Shown: in pieces, positions 1 to 6,244 of the stretch
Layout of the letters: each line of letters opens with the position of its first letter
How positions within the stretch are numbered: position 1 is the stretch's first letter
Source of the DNA: Bacteroidota bacterium
Lineage (GTDB): Bacteria; Bacteroidota; Bacteroidia; Bacteroidales; GCA-2748055
Length of the DNA: 8,387 nt
NCBI GenBank assembly: GCA_030592605.1
Contig: JAUVIT010000055.1
Location: forward strand, 1-8,387
Direction: 5' to 3'
Translations under genes and position numbers: made by a program
Notes under the pieces: model-generated
The model's input: only the letters and a program-made list of their open reading frames with translations
Database searches by the model: none
What the model was told of the DNA's origin: nothing

Positions 1-1
1 G

Positions 2-859
2 GACTACTTTCTTTATCGCGACTTCCAGTCGAGTAACGTAATGCTGCGTGACGGGAAGCCATGCTTTATAGATTACCAGGGGGGCAGGAAGGGGGCCTTG
101 CAGTATGATGTGGCTTCTCTGCTGTACGACTCTAAGGCCGATATTCCTCCGGCAGTCCGGGAAGAGCTGCTGGAACACTACATCGCCGGCCTGGCCAACT
201 ACCCTTCTGTTGATGCAGCGAAATTCAGGGAATCCTATTATGGCTATGTGCTGATCCGGATCATGCAGGCCATGGGCGCTTATGGGTTCAGGGGATTTTA
301 TGAAAAGAAGGCCCATTTTTTGCAAAGTATTCCCTATGCCCTGAACGATCTGAAATGGATCCTTAACAATGTGAATTTTTCCTTCGAGATCCCTACCCTT
401 CTTAAAGTATTTCAGGACTTACTGCAAGCCCCAAAACTAAAGAGGTTCAAGGACAAGGAGGGAAGGAAGCCCACCCTGACCGTCTCCATCAACAGCTTCT
501 CATACAAACACGGCATTCCCAAGGATCCCTACGGACATGGTGGGGGCTATGTCTTCGACTGCCGTGTCATAAGCAATCCGGGCAAGTTGGAGCAGTTTAA
601 AGAGATGAACGGAAAACATGAGCCGGTGATCGAATACCTCGACCAGCAAAGCGACGCGGATGAGTTTTTAAACAATACTTTTTCTCTGGTCGATATGTCG
701 GTGGATAAGTATGAGGAGCGAAACTTCTCTCACCTTCTGGTAAGTTATGGTTGTACCGGGGGACAGCACCGCTCAGTCTACTGTGCAGAGCGCCTGGCTG
801 AACATCTCCGTGAAAGCCAGAATGTGAGAATCACCCGCTGGCACCGCGAGCTGGATTAA
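2..859 (+). CDS. Kinase-like (APH fold) / RapZ C-terminal domain fusion protein, 5'-truncated by the window edge
   Basis: The reading frame is open from base 2, so the start lies upstream of the window; the ATG at 41 is internal. The 285 residues seen begin inside the catalytic loop of an aminoglycoside/choline-kinase fold. The motif YRDFQSSN (fragment residues 5-12) supplies the catalytic Asp7 and Asn12 of the Brenner motif, with Tyr where His is usual. FIDYQGG follows, with the Mg-binding Asp. An alpha-helical C-lobe runs to about residue 125. From about residue 158 to the end is a RapZ C-terminal domain carrying the signature GCTGGQHRSV (about 250-259), a phosphate/phosphosugar-binding loop in RapZ. 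In E. coli, RapZ has an ATPase domain in front of this domain and controls glmS small RNAs; here a kinase-like domain takes that place. I recall this architecture as common in Bacteroidota. The substrate is unknown and the protein is probably cytoplasmic. The stop is 2 bases from the convergent stop of the next gene, and no functional link to the sugar cluster is visible. Confidence 0.93.
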   Translation, partial: DYFLYRDFQSSNVMLRDGKPCFIDYQGGRKGALQYDVASLLYDSKADIPPAVREELLEHYIAGLANYPSVDAAKFRESYYGYVLIRIMQAMGAYGFRGFYEKKAHFLQSIPYALNDLKWILNNVNFSFEIPTLLKVFQDLLQAPKLKRFKDKEGRKPTLTVSINSFSYKHGIPKDPYGHGGGYVFDCRVISNPGKLEQFKEMNGKHEPVIEYLDQQSDADEFLNNTFSLVDMSVDKYEERNFSHLLVSYGCTGGQHRSVYCAERLAEHLRESQNVRITRWHRELD

Positions 860-861
860 AT

Positions 862-1884
862 TTATAGTTCGTTTATATACATTTCATACTTGCTCTTCTC
901 AAGAACTTCCTGAACATTCATCTGGTATATATCCATCCAGGCGTCCTCTCCAAATGTTCTTATATAGCTTTCTACAATTCGAAAACCCAACCAGTAATAC
1001 AAGGTCTCGGGTGCCTCAGGAAATAAAGCATAATTATCGTTTCTAAGAAGCGGGTTATCTCCCGATTTGTCCTTGAAGTATGGTTTTAGCATCTCGAAAA
1101 TTTGCTTTTCATTTTCTAAATACCAATCCCAGTCCTCCTTACTCATGTTTTCGACAGCTTCATGTTTAGTTATTTGCCCATTAAAAAACAGCCAGGTAAA
1201 ATAGCAGGCAAACCCTTCATCGATAGTCAAAAACAGTGCAGTACCCTGATCTGGATCATTATCTCGTAAGGGCTCATATACAAAATGATTCAACTCATGT
1301 GGCAGTCCCTTTTCGATGGTGTAAGCTACATCATAATCAACATTGTTAAGTTCAAAGCAGAACTGCTCATTACTGCAGCCTCCAAAGCCAATCCCCTGAA
1401 AAGGAGTAAACAGGATGCTAATCCTTGCCTGGGGTCTGAAGGGCGCCAACTTGCTGAATTTATTCAAATTTATTTCAAGGACTGAATCCAGATTTATGGC
1501 CATCAGCTCACTGGCCCTTTGATTAAGAAAGTCTTTGTTTTCAGGATATAGCGTTCTATTCCAATTCACCATTCCACTAATCGTTGAGAATTTCGAGGCA
1601 TTTTCCTCGCCAAAAATCATTCCGTAACAATTATCCCACAACTCCTTATGTGGATAATATACCTTTTCGACGATCATCAAACTATCGAAATCATTTGCTT
1701 TATGAGCAAGTATCTGGCTCTTAAAAAGATTTAAGACTACGATGTTCTCAACCTGGATACTGTCCGACAGGCCTTCAAGTTTTTCAATAAAAGTTACGGA
1801 GCTACTTACGGGTTCTCTCTCCTTGCAGAAAAAAGAAAACAAGATGAGAAAGCAAAATATCGCCAGGACGAATGCTTTACTCAT
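862..1884 (-). CDS. Exported putative zinc metalloprotease, DUF2268-like (HELNH...E)
   Basis: The protein has 340 residues. The first 20 are a hydrophobic export signal ending in Phe-Phe-Cys at 18-20. Cys20 could be lipidated, but Phe at -1 is a poor lipobox, so it may instead be a Sec-secreted or anchored protein. A zinc-protease motif HELNH lies at 196-200 (ligands His196 and His200, catalytic Glu197). IDEGFA at 221-226 provides Glu223 as a plausible third ligand, the HExxH...E(G/A) layout of gluzincins. Together with the YYWLGFRIVESY segment (296-307), this resembles predicted Zn-dependent proteases of the DUF2268 type; I assign the family from motifs only. The N-terminal half (30-190) is unrecognised. 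The start is supported by a purine-rich Shine-Dalgarno-like site 8 bases upstream and by the ATGA overlap with the rhamnosidase stop, which suggests translational coupling. The gene is AT-rich: four sampled 60-base lines gave 85/240 G+C, against 98/180 in three lines of the rhamnosidase. Its target is unknown, and any role in the sugar pathway is inferred only from position. Confidence 0.8.
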   Translation of the reverse strand: MSKAFVLAIFCFLILFSFFCKEREPVSSSVTFIEKLEGLSDSIQVENIVVLNLFKSQILAHKANDFDSLMIVEKVYYPHKELWDNCYGMIFGEENASKFSTISGMVNWNRTLYPENKDFLNQRASELMAINLDSVLEINLNKFSKLAPFRPQARISILFTPFQGIGFGGCSNEQFCFELNNVDYDVAYTIEKGLPHELNHFVYEPLRDNDPDQGTALFLTIDEGFACYFTWLFFNGQITKHEAVENMSKEDWDWYLENEKQIFEMLKPYFKDKSGDNPLLRNDNYALFPEAPETLYYWLGFRIVESYIRTFGEDAWMDIYQMNVQEVLEKSKYEMYINEL

Positions 1885-4649
1885 GGTTCAGACCTCTCCC
1901 TGACCCGGAAATTGTAGCTTCCGCTTTCAACTTCAAACAGGGCATAGCCATCTTTCATCTCTTTGAATGTGACCCCTAAGGCCTGATCTGTACTCCTGCC
2001 GCTTTCCGTAATCTGTGAAAGATCTGAGGCTGGTACATGAACCGTAGCGTGACAGCTTACCGGAACGATGATCTCCATCGTAAAGGCATCCTCCTCATTG
2101 CGCCAGGTAATACCTCCCTCTCCATATGGGGTATCGTTGGTATAGGTGACATATTCCAGCTCCTGTACTGGCTGTGGTTTAAAAATGACATGCCGGTAAC
2201 CTGGATCCCGGGGATCGGCCTGCATGCCGGCCAGGTTCCTGTACATCCACACCAGTCCACCCCCGAACATGGGATGGTTATGGGAGCCATTCTCATTCCA
2301 ATTCTCACGGGTGGTGGTGGAACCCAGCTCAATCCAGTGTCCGAAGGAGGGCTCGGTCCTTTTATTCATGGCTTCAAAGGCCAGTTGATTCAATCCATGA
2401 TCGGCCAGCATCTCAAAAAAGAAGCGGGTACCCAGAATCCCGGTATCAAGATGACCCCCGTTCTTCAGGACCCCTGCCTTCAGGGCTGCCACTACCTTGT
2501 CATACTGCTCCGCCGGGACTCCCATTTTCAGGGCCAGGATGTTTCCCCCGGCATCACCATATGAACCAGCCTTATTATCATAAAAACGTTTATGAAATGC
2601 CTCTTTTGTCCTATCTGCCAATGAATTGTATGCCTCCGCCTCATTTTCCATACCCAGTACCCTGGCAGTTAAGGAGGTGATATCTGCACAATACCAGAGC
2701 ACAAAGGTGTGCACCATCTCATCAGGAATCAGCTCCCCGGGGGGCAGCCAGTCGCCCAGATTATACCACTTAACAATAGAGCCATCATTGCCGGTCCGTT
2801 TCGAATGCATGATTCCATCCTCCCCGGTCCAGGTATGCATATACTTAAGGTAGCCCTTCATGGCGCCATAGTTATCCTCCAACATATCCATGGAGCCATA
2901 CTGAAGGTAATACTCCCATGGCATCACACAGATTGCCGCTCCCCAGGCGGGCCCACCTCCGCATCCAGGCTGCCAGGGGGCACCGTTGGGTACATAACCG
3001 CTTCCCTTAATCTGCGCATCACGCATATCCCCGATCCACTTCTGATAAAAATTCCTTGCATCGTAATTGTGCAGCACTGTATTGCAGGCAATCTGGCCAT
3101 CGCCCGTATAACCGGACCGTTCCCGGTGAGGACAATCACTGGCAAGTCCGCCATGCATATTGTCGATCTGACTGCGACGCCATATCTTATTGATTTCATT
3201 AAACAGCTCGTTGGAGGTCTCATAAGTAGCTGAAGGTTCAATATAAGTATTCACCGCTTCGGCGGTCAGATGTTCGGCCTTAAGCTCTCCGGGCCAGTTG
3301 GTGATCTCCACTCCGCTAAACACAAACCAGTTAAAACGGGGCGCATAAGATTCCGGACCTTCTCCCCTGAATATATATGTATTCTTTCCCGAATAATTAT
3401 TGGCCTTTGGCTCCAGCTCAACCTTATGTCCCCCGGGAGCCACCACCTGGTTTAAGCGGATCCATCCGGAAATTTCAATACCGAAATCCACAAAGTAATG
3501 GCCCTCTCCCAGCTTCTCAATGGAGACCGGTTCCAGGCGTTCCGTGACCTTGTCTGGATAGGCCGTATGAGCCACCAGTTTTCCATAGGGTGAACGCCTG
3601 AGAGCTGCTGCTTCCCACTGCGAATCATCAAAACCGGGCATGCACCATCCGTCCTGCTCTTGCCTGGCATCGTAATCCTCGCCATAATAGACCATGTTCA
3701 TCAGGATGGGACTCCTGGAAGCGGTCCAGGTGGCATCACTGGCAATCACCTCTTCGCTTCCATCGGCATAGCTGATATGCAGCTGACAGAGGAACCTGGG
3801 GGTGCCATAACCTTCGGTCCAGAATTTGGCTGCATTGTAAAAGCCATTTCCCACAATGCTCCCAATGGCATTCTCTCCCTTACTCAAGAGATCCTTCACA
3901 TCATATGCCATATACATTACTTTGTATTCCGTGAAATCATCGGGAAGAGCGATCAATGCATCTTCAAGCCTCGGTCTCTTTCCATAGTTGGTCTGGTTGG
4001 GAACCAGCACATCATCACCCACCCTGGCTCCATTGAGCCACAATTCAAAATAGCCCAGTCCAGTTACAAATGCCACCGCTTTTTCAATCTTCTTTTCTAT
4101 CTTGAACTCTTTCCTGAACATAGGGGCCGGGGGACCCTTATCTTCCGGTTCCGCATTGGGATTGCCTGGTCTTGGAAGCGCCTCTTCCCCCTGCCAGGGA
4201 GCCCCGATCCACTCCGCCATCCAATCATCTGGATTCAGTAGGCCCATGCGCCACCTGGCTGCTTCGCTCCAGTCTGAAACCACTCCATCGCGGTCCCACA
4301 CCCGTACCTTCCACCAGCATTCCTGTCTGGATTCAAGTGCTTTTCCACTGTATTTAACACGTGTCGATTGCTCGGAAAGCTGCTTTTCACTGTCCCAGAG
4401 ATCGGCTTGCTCCAGCTTACTCTTCGAACTGGCCACCCGCACCTGCCAGGCGGTCTGGATCTGTCCACGCACACCTTCCCCTGCCACATTGATCCACGAC
4501 AAACGGGGTTGCGCTTCATCCACTACAGGTGGATAAGCCAGGTATTCGCAGCGAAGCTGACCAGGATTTAAGGTTCCGGAATTCATAGGTTTATCAGCAG
4601 TATATCCCATCAGAATGCCTGCCAGACATAATACAAAAAGTTGTTTCAT
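1881..4649 (-). CDS. Exported alpha-L-rhamnosidase, glycoside hydrolase family 78
   Basis: The protein has 922 residues, the usual size for GH78. It is an inverting enzyme that removes terminal alpha-L-rhamnose from polysaccharides, glycosides or oligosaccharides. Residues 1-18 look like a Sec signal peptide (probable cut after YTA), so it should act in the periplasm or outside the cell. Layout: a fibronectin-like N-domain (about 28-140); beta-sandwich domains (about 175-470) including GLGYFELWLNGARVG (197-211), typical of the rhamnosidase N-terminal module; an (alpha/alpha)6 catalytic barrel (about 475-800); and a C-terminal beta domain with the usual YRHVIFKPQP entry (818-827). The signature DCPHRERSGYTGD at 505-517 carries the expected general acid Glu510 and substrate-binding Asp505 and Asp517. 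TTTRENW (778-784) carries the expected general base Glu782. Both are present, so it should be active. It lies 158 bases downstream of the dehydratase on the same strand, and its stop overlaps the next start. The exact polymer (ulvan, rhamnogalacturonan, glycoconjugates) cannot be read from sequence. Confidence 0.96.
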   Translation of the reverse strand: MKQLFVLCLAGILMGYTADKPMNSGTLNPGQLRCEYLAYPPVVDEAQPRLSWINVAGEGVRGQIQTAWQVRVASSKSKLEQADLWDSEKQLSEQSTRVKYSGKALESRQECWWKVRVWDRDGVVSDWSEAARWRMGLLNPDDWMAEWIGAPWQGEEALPRPGNPNAEPEDKGPPAPMFRKEFKIEKKIEKAVAFVTGLGYFELWLNGARVGDDVLVPNQTNYGKRPRLEDALIALPDDFTEYKVMYMAYDVKDLLSKGENAIGSIVGNGFYNAAKFWTEGYGTPRFLCQLHISYADGSEEVIASDATWTASRSPILMNMVYYGEDYDARQEQDGWCMPGFDDSQWEAAALRRSPYGKLVAHTAYPDKVTERLEPVSIEKLGEGHYFVDFGIEISGWIRLNQVVAPGGHKVELEPKANNYSGKNTYIFRGEGPESYAPRFNWFVFSGVEITNWPGELKAEHLTAEAVNTYIEPSATYETSNELFNEINKIWRRSQIDNMHGGLASDCPHRERSGYTGDGQIACNTVLHNYDARNFYQKWIGDMRDAQIKGSGYVPNGAPWQPGCGGGPAWGAAICVMPWEYYLQYGSMDMLEDNYGAMKGYLKYMHTWTGEDGIMHSKRTGNDGSIVKWYNLGDWLPPGELIPDEMVHTFVLWYCADITSLTARVLGMENEAEAYNSLADRTKEAFHKRFYDNKAGSYGDAGGNILALKMGVPAEQYDKVVAALKAGVLKNGGHLDTGILGTRFFFEMLADHGLNQLAFEAMNKRTEPSFGHWIELGSTTTRENWNENGSHNHPMFGGGLVWMYRNLAGMQADPRDPGYRHVIFKPQPVQELEYVTYTNDTPYGEGGITWRNEEDAFTMEIIVPVSCHATVHVPASDLSQITESGRSTDQALGVTFKEMKDGYALFEVESGSYNFRVRERSEP
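1893..1900 (-). promoter_or_regulatory. Shine-Dalgarno-like site of the coupled metalloprotease gene
   Basis: Read on the minus strand the site is GGGAGAGG, 8 bases before the ATG at 1884 and inside the last codons of the rhamnosidase gene. It stands out because the other starts in this window have A/T-rich leaders with no recognisable ribosome binding site. Together with the ATGA stop/start overlap it fixes the start and suggests re-initiation by ribosomes finishing the rhamnosidase. Confidence 0.5.
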
Positions 4650-4807
4650 CTGTTTAAAATTTTCAATTTCATTTCATTCTATTTGAAAATTTGAGAACAG
4701 ATGTAACCGCTCCGCTCTCACATATTCTTTTTTAATCATATCCTTTTGTGATATTTATGATTAATAAAGAACATGTTCGTTTCATATGCTTATTTGCTTG
4801 ACTAATA
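4650..4807 (-). other. AT-rich gap between dehydratase and rhamnosidase genes
   Basis: This is the longest gap between genes in the window. On the minus strand no TTTG core of the Bacteroidota -7 element (TAnnTTTG) occurs, so a canonical housekeeping promoter for the rhamnosidase is not evident and co-transcription from the dehydratase is plausible. No GC-rich hairpin followed by T's marks a terminator. The 40 bases before the rhamnosidase start are A-rich with short GAAAT/TGAAA repeats and no Shine-Dalgarno sequence, as in many leaders of this phylum. The gap contains the palindrome at 4769-4778. No open frame here looks coding. Confidence 0.5.
4769..4778. repeat. Perfect 10-bp palindrome GAACATGTTC, possible operator
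   Basis: GAACATGTTC is its own reverse complement. One mismatched base further out on each side, AA and TT pair again, giving an imperfect dyad of about 16 bases. It sits 29 bases after the dehydratase stop and 119 bases before the rhamnosidase start in non-coding AT-rich DNA. There is no loop or T-run, so it is not terminator-like. A regulator binding site is one reading; chance is another, and no regulator gene is in the window. Confidence 0.3.
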
Positions 4808-6181
4808 TTAACTCCATTGCCTATCCCAGGAACGCCGCTCATCCCACTCCTCTGTGGGTGCAAACAGTTCCTCTCCCTTATGTAAGTGCTCTTTTACCAC
4901 CTCTTCATTCAGCTCCACACCCACCCCGGGCTTTTCAGGAACCGTCACATATCCATCCTCGACCAGGGGTTTATCAAGACCGCTTACCAGATCTTCCCAC
5001 CAGGGTTTATCGACCGAATGGTGTTCCAGGGCCACAAAGTTCTCCGTAGCAGCTGCCGTATGCACACAGCCCATAAAAGAAACGGGCGAAGAGGCATGAT
5101 GAAGGGCCATGGCTATTCCATGCTCCTCTGCAAAATCTCCGATCCGCTTGGTCTCCAGGTAACCTCCTGCTGAAACCGGATCGGGATGAACCATATCAAC
5201 AGCTCTCTTTTCGATAAGGTCCCTGAATCCCTCCTTCAGATAGATATCTTCACCGGTTAGTGTGGGAACATTAATGGCCCGGGAAATTTCCTTCCACTGG
5301 TCGGTATATTGCCAGGGGATCAGATCCTCCAGCCATGCCACATTATAGGGCTCAAAGGCCTGTCCGAGCCTGATCATGCTATTCAGTCCCATATGTCCCA
5401 GGTGATCAATGGCCACAGGCACCTCCCAGCCTACCTGCTCCCGCATGGCCGCCAGGTATTTCACCATCTCCGCGATTCCTTTTTCGGTAATCTGAACCCT
5501 GGTAAAAGGATGCATGGTCAGTCCATAACTCCCTTTGCTCTGCTCCCATCCGCGCATCTCATCCCAGTGCTCCGTATTGGTCAGGGTACCTGGTATATCC
5601 TTAATAAGACCTATCCCGATATCCATTTTCATTATGGTATAACCCTGATCGATGCGGCCCTTCATTTTACGGGCAAATTCATCCGGGTCATTTACCGTTG
5701 GTGTATCTACATAGATTCGCACCCTGTCGCGGTATTTTCCACCCAATAGCTGGTAGAGCGGTACATTATAAACCTTACCGGTCAGATCCCACAGAGCCAT
5801 CTCCACACCCGACACGCCACCTCCCTGTCGTCCATGATCGCCGAATTGCTTGATTATCTTAAAGATTCGCTCCACATTGCATGGATTCTCTCCCAGGATC
5901 CGGCTCTTCAACATCAGGGCATAGCGTTTATCGGCCCCGTCACGAACATCACCCAGTCCGTGCACACCCTGATTGGTGTATATCTTCACAATGGGCACGT
6001 TGCCCACCTGCGCAATACGCATATCGGTAATTTTCAGATCAGAGGGCCCCGAATATCGGCTGACATTCTGAGTCAGGTAATCGACCTGCTCCTCCGCAGA
6101 GGCATGCACAAGCATTCCCAGTCCCAATCCACCCAATCCGGCCTTTTTCAGGAAAGATCTTCGATTTTTGTAAGATTCCAT
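4808..6181 (-). CDS. Tat-exported enolase-superfamily sugar-acid dehydratase (mandelate racemase / galactonate dehydratase-like)
   Basis: With the chosen start the protein has 457 residues. An in-frame ATG eight codons upstream (at 6205) exists, but starting at 6181 puts a standard twin-arginine signal at the N-terminus: NRRSFLKKAG (6-15), a glycine/leucine-rich core and HASA at 26-29 as the probable cut. The enzyme should therefore be folded before export and act in the periplasm. An N-terminal capping domain (about 48-155) is followed by the barrel. Metal ligands are expected at Asp259 (AIDHLGH), Glu285 (WLEDLIPW) and Glu311 (TGEDIY). KMD at 185-187 lies at the usual catalytic-lysine strand, and His361/His362 (ALHHASSP) take the place of the acid/base His of galactonate and rhamnonate dehydratases. 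Such enzymes abstract the proton alpha to a carboxylate, typically turning an aldonic acid into a 2-keto-3-deoxy acid. Next to a rhamnosidase, L-rhamnonate is an attractive but unproven substrate. An epimerase or cycloisomerase activity cannot be excluded. It diverges from the transporter gene. Confidence 0.88.
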   Translation of the reverse strand: MESYKNRRSFLKKAGLGGLGLGMLVHASAEEQVDYLTQNVSRYSGPSDLKITDMRIAQVGNVPIVKIYTNQGVHGLGDVRDGADKRYALMLKSRILGENPCNVERIFKIIKQFGDHGRQGGGVSGVEMALWDLTGKVYNVPLYQLLGGKYRDRVRIYVDTPTVNDPDEFARKMKGRIDQGYTIMKMDIGIGLIKDIPGTLTNTEHWDEMRGWEQSKGSYGLTMHPFTRVQITEKGIAEMVKYLAAMREQVGWEVPVAIDHLGHMGLNSMIRLGQAFEPYNVAWLEDLIPWQYTDQWKEISRAINVPTLTGEDIYLKEGFRDLIEKRAVDMVHPDPVSAGGYLETKRIGDFAEEHGIAMALHHASSPVSFMGCVHTAAATENFVALEHHSVDKPWWEDLVSGLDKPLVEDGYVTVPEKPGVGVELNEEVVKEHLHKGEELFAPTEEWDERRSWDRQWS

Positions 6182-6244
6182 AATAGGTTTTGTTGGTATA
6201 AGCATACAAATTATTAAAATACTTTATATCTTCCCTGCTCGTCT
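6182..6244. promoter_or_regulatory. Divergent control region between dehydratase and BASS transporter genes
   Basis: These 63 AT-rich bases separate two oppositely directed starts, so promoters for both sides should lie here or slightly inside the coding ends. On the minus strand TAATTTG (ending at 6208) is one base shorter than the Bacteroidota -7 consensus. If used, transcription would begin near 6200, which would exclude the upstream ATG at 6205 and agree with the start at 6181. No matching TTG at -33 was found. A short dyad GTAT-N4-ATAC (6196-6207) overlaps this spot and might be an operator half. On the plus strand no convincing promoter and no Shine-Dalgarno sequence is visible. Confidence 0.4.

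Noticed and set aside
862..1884. Metalloprotease as a confident lipoprotein
   Set aside because: Cys20 follows Phe-Phe rather than a small residue, so the lipobox is poor; I kept only the export signal as supported.
2709..3233. Long plus-strand open frame opposite the rhamnosidase gene (likewise 2037-2564, 3660-4241, 4102-4536)
   Set aside because: These lie wholly inside the GH78 gene on the other strand. Their translations show no recognisable domain and the odd composition of antisense shadows, while the GH78 frame is complete with both catalytic Glu residues.
4692..4720. Possible hairpin TGAGA...TCTCA in the gap before the rhamnosidase gene
   Set aside because: The stem is only 5 base pairs with a loop of about 19 bases and no T-run, too weak for a terminator or riboswitch claim.
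4769..4778. Palindrome as a LexA-type SOS box
   Set aside because: It has GAAC and GTTC arms but only two bases between them, whereas the Gram-positive type box has four, and no SOS gene is nearby.
5309..5749. Plus-strand open frames opposite the dehydratase gene (also 4786-5173 and 5834-6217)
   Set aside because: They are antisense shadows of a well-conserved enolase-superfamily gene and contain no domain or signal of their own.
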